Notes under the pieces: model-generated | Seen by the model: the letters and a program-made list of their open reading frames with translations, nothing else | Told to the model about the DNA's origin: nothing | Databases searched by the model: none | Shown here: one piece after another, positions 14,474 through 21,360 of the stretch | How positions within the stretch are numbered: the first letter of the stretch is position 1 | Layout of the letters: each line of letters opens with the position of its first letter | Position numbers and translations under genes: made by a program | Source: Desulfobacterales bacterium | GTDB taxonomy: Bacteria > Desulfobacterota > Desulfobacteria > Desulfobacterales > SKZT01 | DNA: 36,361 bases | Reading direction: 5' to 3' | Assembly: GCA_018399715.1 (NCBI GenBank) | Contig: JAGYNR010000012.1 | Coordinates: 1 to 36,361 of the forward strand

Positions 14474-16938
14474 TGGAGATTACAATAGCGGTTCAAACTG
14501 TTTTTATGTTGTGTGTGATGGAGGCCAGAACGCTCAAAAGCAAATATGTTGAAAGCGAGCATTTATGGATAGGGTTTTTGAAAGCCCAGGATATTCTTAA
14601 TCTTGGCGACATGGACTTTCCCAATCTGTTTAAAGATGAAATAAAAGAAATTAAAGATGAGGTTTCCCAACTGGTCACCTTGTTTCAGGACTGTAAGCTG
14701 GACTGTAAAACAGCACGACGACGACTGAGAAGACTCGTAAAAGATCATCAACAAGAAGAAGGTGCGTTTTCAGGTCATCGTTCGGATCAATGTAAAGACG
14801 CGTTCCAACACGCTGCAGAAATTGCAGAAAAACAGGATAAAAAAAAGATTTCTTTATTTCCTCTTGCCCAGGCGGCTTTATTGCAGAATTTGGAAACAGT
14901 CAACAGGGTTTTATCTGAATATGGTACTTCAAAAGCATCACTTTTGGATCGGTTAGGCAACGAAAAACCTTTTTCCCATGAGAAAAAAAAACAATCTGAA
15001 GCACCTACAACTAAAAAGGACAAAACAAAGAAAACCGGAACACCGCTTTTAGATAAATTGGGCAGAGATTTGGTTCAGCTTGCCGGAGACAACAGGATCG
15101 ATCCGGTGATCGGCCGTTCAGATGAAATCAGGAAGGTCGCCCAAATTCTGGGCCAAAAAAAGAAAAACAACCCGATACTTGTTGGCGATGCCGGGGTGGG
15201 AAAAACTTGCATTGTAGAAGGACTGGCGCTTAAATGTCTTGATCCCAAAGCTCCCGAAAAATTTAAAAATATCAGGATTTATGAAATTACAATGGGTGCT
15301 CTCATTGCCGGGTCCAAGTTCAGAGGAGAGTTTGAAGATAGACTCGAAAAATTGGTAAAAGAAGCCTCCTCGGATCCCGATATTATTCTTTTTATCGATG
15401 AAATTCATACCATGGTTGGCGCCGGTGCTGGTGTGGAAGGCGCCATGAATGCAGCAAACATACTAAAACCAGCGTTGGCAAGAGGCTCGATAAAATGCAT
15501 CGGTGCAACGACTATCAGTGAATATCGGCTTCACATCGAAAAAGATCCGGCCCTTGAACGAAGATTCCAGTTGGTCTGGGTAGATGAACCTGACAGGGAG
15601 ATGGCCATTGAAATCCTAAAAGGAATCAAACCAAAATTTGAAGCCCATCATAACATTGAAATATCGGATCAGGCCATTGAGACGGCGGTGGAACTGTCCA
15701 TGAGGCACCTGATAGATTTCAGACTTCCGGATAAAGCCATTGACCTGATAGATCAGGCCTGTGCTCAGAATATGCTTCAAACGCTCTCTTTTACGGGGAA
15801 GTCAAAAATCCAGGCAAAAAAAATGATTGGAGTTCAAGAAATCGCCAAAGTTGTGTCTCAACGCACCCGGATTCCCCTGGAAAGTCTAACCGTTGAAGAA
15901 AGCGGGAGATTTCTTGATATGGAAAACATCCTGCGAAAACGTGTTAAAGGTCAGGATCAAGCGGTCAGAGAGGTTTCCGAAGCCGTCCGTACAACAAAAG
16001 CAGGATTGAAAGATCCTCGACGACCTGCCGGAGTTTTTCTTTTTCTTGGATCCACCGGAACCGGAAAAACCGAACTCGCCAAGGCTCTGGCAGAATTTCT
16101 CTTTTTTGATGAACACAAACTCATCCGGATCGATATGTCAGAGTATCAGGAAAAACACAGTGTTGCCAGACTCATCGGTGCACCTCCCGGATATGTGGGA
16201 TACCAGGATGAGGGTCAGCTCACCACACAAGTTCGAACCAGTCCTTATTCAGTTGTCCTCTTTGATGAAATTGAAAAGGCGCACCACGATATTTTCGATA
16301 TTTTCCTTCAGATCTTTGATGAGGGAATGCTCACGGATACCAAAGGCCGAAAGGTCAATTTCAGAGAATCGATTATAATTCTTACCTCCAATCTGGGCAG
16401 CAAAACGGTTAAAAAAACAAAACGACCGATCGGTATTTATATGAGCCAGGAGGAAAAACAAAAAAATCCGAAACCAGGGCAACCTTTGGGCGTTTCCTTG
16501 GGCGATTTGGAAACACAAATAGATACACCTCCCTTTGTTAGTCGGAAAAATCAATGGAAAGATTACAGGGAAAATATTTTAAAAGCTGTAAACCGCAGTC
16601 TGCGACCGGAACTCATCAATCGAATTCAAAAAAAGGTGTTTTTTTATCCTTTGGATAAAGAAGCAGTTAAGGAAATTGTTCAGAAAATACTATTTGATAT
16701 TAATCAGCGGCTTGAAGCCAAAAATATTGCCATAAAATTGAGCGAGGAAGCAGAGTCATTTCTTCTGGACCGGGGATATTCTGAAAAAGACGGTGCCAGG
16801 CATATGGAAAGAGTAATGGAACAGTACATCGTTCAACCAATTGGCCGGGAAATTCTTGAAGGCCGGATAAAATCCGGAGAATCTGTCGAGGTTACCGAAT
16901 CAGATACGGATGATAGACTATCTTTTCGAAGCCTGTAA
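14473..16938 (+). CDS. ClpA-like double-AAA+ unfoldase with IGI loop
   Basis: This 821-aa protein has a divergent Clp_N domain (~1-145; SKYVESEHLWIGFLK) and a charged linker. The first AAA+ module has Walker A GDAGVGKT (~237) and Walker B IILFIDEIH (~307). The second has Walker A GSTGTGKT (~525) and Walker B VVLFDEIEKAH (~594). A C-terminal D2-small domain follows (GARHMERVMEQYI). There is no long coiled-coil M domain between the modules, so it resembles ClpA rather than ClpB or ClpV. After the sensor-1 segment ILTSNLGS it has PIGIYM (IGI at 653-655), where ClpA has its IGL ClpP-docking loop, followed by an unusual ~45-residue insertion. A ClpP gene follows. It probably unfolds substrates of this locus for degradation. 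Confidence 0.9.
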   Translation: MEITIAVQTVFMLCVMEARTLKSKYVESEHLWIGFLKAQDILNLGDMDFPNLFKDEIKEIKDEVSQLVTLFQDCKLDCKTARRRLRRLVKDHQQEEGAFSGHRSDQCKDAFQHAAEIAEKQDKKKISLFPLAQAALLQNLETVNRVLSEYGTSKASLLDRLGNEKPFSHEKKKQSEAPTTKKDKTKKTGTPLLDKLGRDLVQLAGDNRIDPVIGRSDEIRKVAQILGQKKKNNPILVGDAGVGKTCIVEGLALKCLDPKAPEKFKNIRIYEITMGALIAGSKFRGEFEDRLEKLVKEASSDPDIILFIDEIHTMVGAGAGVEGAMNAANILKPALARGSIKCIGATTISEYRLHIEKDPALERRFQLVWVDEPDREMAIEILKGIKPKFEAHHNIEISDQAIETAVELSMRHLIDFRLPDKAIDLIDQACAQNMLQTLSFTGKSKIQAKKMIGVQEIAKVVSQRTRIPLESLTVEESGRFLDMENILRKRVKGQDQAVREVSEAVRTTKAGLKDPRRPAGVFLFLGSTGTGKTELAKALAEFLFFDEHKLIRIDMSEYQEKHSVARLIGAPPGYVGYQDEGQLTTQVRTSPYSVVLFDEIEKAHHDIFDIFLQIFDEGMLTDTKGRKVNFRESIIILTSNLGSKTVKKTKRPIGIYMSQEEKQKNPKPGQPLGVSLGDLETQIDTPPFVSRKNQWKDYRENILKAVNRSLRPELINRIQKKVFFYPLDKEAVKEIVQKILFDINQRLEAKNIAIKLSEEAESFLLDRGYSEKDGARHMERVMEQYIVQPIGREILEGRIKSGESVEVTESDTDDRLSFRSL

Positions 16939-16950
16939 TCAAATAGGAGT

Positions 16951-17062
16951 TATTACTCGATGATCAAGTTTTTTCCCGTCATCCCGGGTCTCCGTTCCGC
17001 TACGCCCGGAATGACGAAGTTTGTTATGAGCTGAATTAAAAAAACTTGATCATCGAGTAATA
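16951..17062. repeat. 112-bp nested palindrome (MITE-like)
   Basis: The outer arms are 24-bp perfect inverted repeats (16951-16974 and 17039-17062) with the core ACTCGATGATCAAGTTTT. Inside is a second inverted repeat (16977-16988 and 17005-17016) of CGTCATCCCGGG/CCCGGAATGACG, with 11 of 12 bases paired. A degraded further copy of the outer arm, AAAACTTAAACATCGAGTGA, lies just outside at about 17065-17084. The element fills the gap between the clpA-like gene and clpP and has no coding content. It could be a non-autonomous mobile element and could also terminate or fold the transcript. Confidence 0.8.
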
Positions 17063-17099
17063 CAAAAACTTAAACATCGAGTGAAAGGAGTTATAAAAG

Positions 17100-17702
17100 A
17101 TGGGATATGTCAAAATACCTCATGTTATTGAACTGACAGAGCAGGGGCAAAGACAGGTCGATATTTATTCAAGAATCCTGACCGACCGTGTCATTTTTTT
17201 AACAGGTGAAATCAACGATGATGTAGCGGATATCATTATTGCGCAGTTGTTTTATTTGGAATCTGAGGACAGCAAAGCAGATATATTTCTATATATCAAC
17301 AGTCCAGGCGGTGTGGTAACTGCTGGCCTGGCTATCTATGATACCATGCAGTATATTTCCTGTGATGTAGCGACAATATGTTTGGGACAAGCCGCATCCA
17401 TGGGCGCCATGCTCTTGGCAGCAGGAGAAAAGGGAAAAAGAATGGCTCTGCCCAATGCCCGTATTATGATTCACCAACCTCTCGGAGGTGCCCAGGGACA
17501 GGCATCCGATGTTGAGATACAGGCACAGGAAATAGTGAGGATTAAACAAAAATTAAACGAAATATTAGTTGAACATACTGGTCAACCCATTGAAATTATT
17601 AAAAAGGACACAGACCGGGATTTTTTTCTTACCGCTGAAGTGGCTGTTGAATATGGCCTGATTGACAAGGTGGTTAAAAAAAGAACCATGTACAAGAATT
17701 AG
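17100..17702 (+). CDS. clpP: ATP-dependent Clp protease proteolytic subunit
   Basis: At 200 aa it has the usual length of ClpP and the complete catalytic triad in family context: Ser100 in GQAASMGA, His125 in IMIHQPLGG and Asp174 in DTDRDFF. The INSPGG motif of the substrate-binding strand is also present. The protein forms a 14-subunit chamber that degrades chains threaded in by an AAA+ partner. It is placed behind a ClpA-like gene rather than next to tig/clpX/lon, so it is probably an accessory ClpP dedicated to this locus. The clear ribosome-binding site AAAGGAG lies 9-10 bases before the ATG. A stray mobile-like palindrome separates it from its partner gene. Confidence 0.96.
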   Translation: MGYVKIPHVIELTEQGQRQVDIYSRILTDRVIFLTGEINDDVADIIIAQLFYLESEDSKADIFLYINSPGGVVTAGLAIYDTMQYISCDVATICLGQAASMGAMLLAAGEKGKRMALPNARIMIHQPLGGAQGQASDVEIQAQEIVRIKQKLNEILVEHTGQPIEIIKKDTDRDFFLTAEVAVEYGLIDKVVKKRTMYKN

Positions 17703-18033
17703 ACTGCATCGATTGTTTTCCTAACCTATGGATAAATCAGTCATTTCAATAATCTCAAAGTTTATCCGCGTTACTGGTATCTAATAAAAAGACCCTTTTT
17801 GCAAACAATTACCAACCTATAATTTATATTCCTTTCTGTTGCAAATCACCATAACTATTTAAAATAATAGCAATTAAAGTAAAGAAAAACAATTTTTCAG
17901 AAATACTTTCACGATTGGCACGGCCTTTGATTCATACAGGTTAAACGGCAGAACAGATATAAAAATCGTAAAAACCGAAGAACCTGTAACTCGATATTCC
18001 AGTTTTAAGGATAAAGAAAAAAGGGGGGAAATA
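17703..18033 (+). other. 331-bp intergenic region upstream of the second operon
   Basis: No gene is seen. It holds a sigma-54-like promoter at 17916-17932, two AACCTAT boxes (17723-17729 and 17814-17820), a GGATAAA/TTTATCC inverted pair (about 17729-17767), two TTGCAAA boxes near 17799 and 17839, and the ACTCGAT...GTTTT motif at 17988-18006. No obvious terminator follows clpP, so read-through from the first operon is possible. Confidence 0.6.
17916..17932 (+). promoter_or_regulatory. Candidate sigma-54 promoter for the AAA/MoxR/VWA operon
   Basis: TGGCACGGCCTTTGATT matches the consensus TGGCACG-N4-TTGCW at every position except GA in place of the -12 GC. Spacing of GG to the -12 pair is the required ten bases. 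Expected start of transcription is near 17942, about 90 bases before the ATG at 18034. The -12 mismatch lowers certainty, but the complete TGGCACG box is unusual in this AT-rich stretch. Confidence 0.5.
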
Positions 18034-20307
18034 ATGAATCAGCCGCAATCACAAACCTGGAATAATGATCTGCAATCCGGACAGGCTACCGAAGCGCTGA
18101 AACAGGCTGCTGAATTCATGTCATCGCTGTTTGGGCTTGAAATCATCGTTAATCAAGATGGAATGCGGCTTTATTCCAGCATTCGTAAGGGGGCTGGGCA
18201 GGTCATCGGTGTGCAGGATGTTTGTGGAAAAATTATCAACGATGAGTATATTGTTTTTCAATTCAAAGTAGCCGAAGCGTCCACTAGTTTTCAATTGCCT
18301 TGGGGTATGATAGTTGAAGCTATAACCAGACTGGGACCTCGGATGACCGTCATAAAACCGCCTGTCAACTCCAACGACAAAACCACCGCCTTGTGGGTTG
18401 AACTGCGCACCAATCCGACTCCCATGGCCCCTATTCGAGCCGCAAATTTTTCCAGGCAGCTTGAAATTATTAACGATATCGCCAACCGGCTTCAGGCGGC
18501 AATTCCCAGCACAGACGAACGGGAAGCGGCTTTAAAGAAAAAATTCAAGGATTTTAAAGGGTTGGTTACTCCGATACTCCCGGCTCCGGTTGACACGGTT
18601 CAAAAATCGGATCTGACCGTAGCAAAAGAGATCGATTATTTTTTAACAGCATCCTGCCCGGTTGCTATTTTTTCGCAACATGATATTGTTACCCATTATT
18701 TCTTGGAATTACTGGCCAGCCTGATCAATCAAAAAACAACCCGTCACCCCCTTGGCAGACTGACACCCGGCAGTATAAGAGCCATCGAGCTGCTGGAATT
18801 GATAAAAAAAACCCCCGTAGTTCTGGTTATTCGCGTTGAACAGATTACCTTCGGCTCGGTCTATGAAAGCAATGCTGAAATCACTGGGTTTTTGCAGTCA
18901 CTTTTGGCTATCAATAGGCCATGTATATTTGTGGGCGGCTCGATCCAGATTCAGAATTTATTTTCGGGGGGCCAAATAGCTGCCAACTCCCCTCTTTCAC
19001 CGGTTCTCATTGCTTTACCGAACAAAGTTGCCAATGAAGATCTGATAGACTGTTCTTTAAGACAGGCGGCTGAATTTTGCGGCGGACTGGCAGCCGGAGC
19101 CCAAAACCAAATCCGCTCGGCTATTCTGGCACACACCCGTCACTTGCCCAACGATCAGTTCACTCATATTCTCCCATTTATCGCCAACAGCAGCTTAAAC
19201 CTGTGGACAGCACAGGGCTCATCGGGTTTAAAACAGGAACTAGAAAAAACCGTAGCTTTATTAAGCGGTAAAAAAGAAACTGTAGCCGGAATGGCCGCGC
19301 AGTTTTCCGCTCAGCGGCCAGATTCGATTCAGGCTTGCTTTGTCGACAAATTAAGTCATCCAAAGCAACTGCTGGACGATCTGAAATCTGATATTTTCGG
19401 TCAAGATTCTGTCCTGGAAACCGTTGCCAACCGATTGTGCCAGGAAGCCGTCAGCCGTCCCTCTAACCAGCCGATACGTTTGTGTCTTGTCGGTACGTCC
19501 GGTACCGGAAAATCTCAAACAGCCATGCGATTGGCTGGTTACCTGGGTATTCCTTATGAAAATATCGATGCTGGTGGATATTCAAACATTCAGATGGCCA
19601 ATACACAGCTTTTTGGAAGCGGGCCCGGTTTTGTTGACAGCAATAAAACACCGCGATTGATGAAAATTGCCGCTTATCATCTGGGATGTGTTCTGGAGGT
19701 GTCCGATCTTGACCACGCAACCCGGGAGGTACGTGAGCAATTGAGCGAACAATTTTTGCAGATCTTGCAAACCGGTCAGGCACAAAGTGGTCATGGCACC
19801 ACCTTTTCATGTGCTTCCCTGATTATCATATTCACATTAAATTTACCGGATGGAGCCGACGAACGGTTGTTTACTCCGATTGGCTTCGGACAACCGGAAG
19901 CCGGGGATATCCTAAATACCCTGACAACGGAATTGAAAAAAATGCTGTCGCCCGCATTTCTGTCCCGAATGGGGCAAGCCGTGCTGTTCAACCATTTGTC
20001 ACAACGCACATTGGCAATGATTATGGAAAGCGCTCTTGAAAAAAGCCTGCGCACGGCCGGAAAAAATTTTGGTATCGATATTAATCAGATACAGATTTCC
20101 CCAAGCCTCGGAAAAAATTTTATAAAAATAAAAAACAAAGACGCAATTGCTTTTGGTGCCCGACCTCTGGAAGATCGGGCCCGGGAACTGGTGGTTAACG
20201 CCTTTTTGGCTTTTATTGAAAACCACAATATGCAGCTTGCTGGTACCGTCAACCTGGCCGTAAAACTTTCCCAAAAAGGGGAAAGGCTTTTGCTAACAGC
20301 TTATTAA
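18034..20307 (+). CDS. Clp/HSP100-related double-AAA protein with degenerate ATP sites
   Basis: The 757-aa protein has an unassigned N-terminal region, a middle region (~200-380) with AAA-like strands but no visible Walker motifs, and a C-terminal AAA_2/Clp D2-type module. The latter has an intact Walker A GTSGTGKS (~487) and the conserved arginine and sensor-2 regions (LSPAFLSRM, FGARPLEDRARE). The Walker B, which should read like LFDEIEKA, reads LEVSDLDHA (~553-562), so the Asp-Glu pair is Ser-Asp. ATP binding is therefore likely but hydrolysis doubtful. The middle region may be a dead D1 module. It is the first gene of the second operon, behind a sigma-54-like promoter and with AGGGGGGAAA as ribosome-binding site. 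It may act as a structural or regulatory hexamer for the following MoxR/VWA proteins. Confidence 0.75.
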   Translation: MNQPQSQTWNNDLQSGQATEALKQAAEFMSSLFGLEIIVNQDGMRLYSSIRKGAGQVIGVQDVCGKIINDEYIVFQFKVAEASTSFQLPWGMIVEAITRLGPRMTVIKPPVNSNDKTTALWVELRTNPTPMAPIRAANFSRQLEIINDIANRLQAAIPSTDEREAALKKKFKDFKGLVTPILPAPVDTVQKSDLTVAKEIDYFLTASCPVAIFSQHDIVTHYFLELLASLINQKTTRHPLGRLTPGSIRAIELLELIKKTPVVLVIRVEQITFGSVYESNAEITGFLQSLLAINRPCIFVGGSIQIQNLFSGGQIAANSPLSPVLIALPNKVANEDLIDCSLRQAAEFCGGLAAGAQNQIRSAILAHTRHLPNDQFTHILPFIANSSLNLWTAQGSSGLKQELEKTVALLSGKKETVAGMAAQFSAQRPDSIQACFVDKLSHPKQLLDDLKSDIFGQDSVLETVANRLCQEAVSRPSNQPIRLCLVGTSGTGKSQTAMRLAGYLGIPYENIDAGGYSNIQMANTQLFGSGPGFVDSNKTPRLMKIAAYHLGCVLEVSDLDHATREVREQLSEQFLQILQTGQAQSGHGTTFSCASLIIIFTLNLPDGADERLFTPIGFGQPEAGDILNTLTTELKKMLSPAFLSRMGQAVLFNHLSQRTLAMIMESALEKSLRTAGKNFGIDINQIQISPSLGKNFIKIKNKDAIAFGARPLEDRARELVVNAFLAFIENHNMQLAGTVNLAVKLSQKGERLLLTAY

Positions 20308-20321
20308 GAAAGGAAATCGTA

Positions 20322-21035
20322 ATGTATAGAACCATTTATCCTATTTCTAACCAAAAAAAGTACAAGCAGGCCGGTCCTGACGATCTCATCGAATTTTTAC
20401 CGCCGCCCGGCGAGCATCCCTTGATTATCAGCAAGGGAATAGCCGAAATTCTGGTTTATGGAGTTGTCAACCGGGAAAAAATCCATTTATCCGGACGAAC
20501 CGGCCAGGCAAAAACCAAGTTAATCAATGACTTGGTTGCAGAACCCAAAAATTTTGAGATTATCTGTCATCAATTGGGATATCCGGTCAGACCATTGAAA
20601 GTATTTGCCTGTGAGATGGCTATGTTTGAAGCGCCATCTGAACTCTGGCAGCACCGGTCCCTTGAAAACGGCAATACCTTTGACGAACTCAGCATCCTGA
20701 TGCAGATGTTGAAGCAGGCCGCTCAGTTGACGGATACTGCATATCCGGTGATCCATCTGAAAGAGTTCGGGCGCGTTCATTCGTCGGCAGTGCAAGCTGG
20801 TTTGCCGAATATCATGGCCGAAGGTACTATCCGGACACCTGATAATCAGCTAATAAACGGCAGGTCAATGGCTTGGCTGGCAGACAGCAATTATCAGGAT
20901 GCGGACGGGCAATATACCCTGGTCAATCTTGATGACGCCTTAAAGCGAAGATTTACCTTGCATATCTGTATGGAAATTTTCAGTCCTGACCAGGAGTTGG
21001 CAATATTGCAGCAAACGGAAAAATTTTACCAATAA
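20322..21035 (+). CDS. Short MoxR-like AAA+ protein with altered Walker B
   Basis: This 237-aa protein resembles the ATPase core of MoxR/CbbQ-type AAA+ proteins. Seen are Walker A SGRTGQAKT (~57-65), a sensor-1-like WLADSNY, and the arginine-finger-like ALKRRF near the end. The Walker B strand reads VIHLKEFG (~144-151), with Lys where Asp should coordinate magnesium, although the following Glu is kept. It stops where the helical lid should begin; the next gene, 13 bases downstream, looks like that lid. It is probably a chaperone-type ATPase acting on or with the VWA protein encoded two genes downstream, as in MoxR-VWA pairs (RavA-ViaA, CbbQ-CbbO). It may be a non-hydrolysing paralogue. Confidence 0.8.
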   Translation: MYRTIYPISNQKKYKQAGPDDLIEFLPPPGEHPLIISKGIAEILVYGVVNREKIHLSGRTGQAKTKLINDLVAEPKNFEIICHQLGYPVRPLKVFACEMAMFEAPSELWQHRSLENGNTFDELSILMQMLKQAAQLTDTAYPVIHLKEFGRVHSSAVQAGLPNIMAEGTIRTPDNQLINGRSMAWLADSNYQDADGQYTLVNLDDALKRRFTLHICMEIFSPDQELAILQQTEKFYQ

Positions 21036-21048
21036 AAAGGAGGCTTCA

Positions 21049-21345
21049 ATGACGGAAAAAGAATTGCTTGAAAAAGTGATAAAGCTAGGAGACATTATTC
21101 GCGGTTACCAGGCCGAAGGTCAACTGCAATCAGTCCCGCCGCCGACCATTTATGGTTATCTTTCGCTTTTAAGACTGGCCAGGGGGTTATCCCATTTAAG
21201 CTTAAAGCAAGTGGCGTTTGCCACATTGCTGGGCAATGCCAGCCCCGAAGATTACAAAATCCGAAATAATGCCTTCTACGAAGCTTTTGGACTCCGCAAC
21301 GCCCAGAATGATGACGATCCGACGCTGGCCGGCGATTTGTTTTAG
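21049..21345 (+). CDS. Small helical protein resembling a detached MoxR/CbbQ AAA lid
   Basis: A 98-aa, all-helical protein with a perfect AAGGAGG ribosome-binding site. The segment GDIIRGYQAEGQLQSVPPPT followed by IYGYLSLLRLARGL resembles the C-terminal lid of CbbQ/NorQ-type AAA proteins, where a region like LRxxxxxGxLxxxPSxRxLxxxAxLIxxGL follows the arginine finger. The preceding gene encodes an AAA core that lacks this lid. The pair therefore looks like one AAA protein split in two, with a stop, a new ribosome-binding site and a new start between the halves. Alternatively it is an independent adaptor. The lid assignment rests on pattern resemblance only. Confidence 0.7.
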   Translation: MTEKELLEKVIKLGDIIRGYQAEGQLQSVPPPTIYGYLSLLRLARGLSHLSLKQVAFATLLGNASPEDYKIRNNAFYEAFGLRNAQNDDDPTLAGDLF

Positions 21346-21360
21346 AGAAAGGAGGTGTCC

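Noticed and set aside
4246-17702. A type VI secretion cluster, suggested by FHA, kinase, phosphatase and Clp genes
   Set aside because: No sheath, tube, baseplate or membrane-complex gene is present, and the Clp protein lacks the M domain and has a ClpP-docking-like loop instead.
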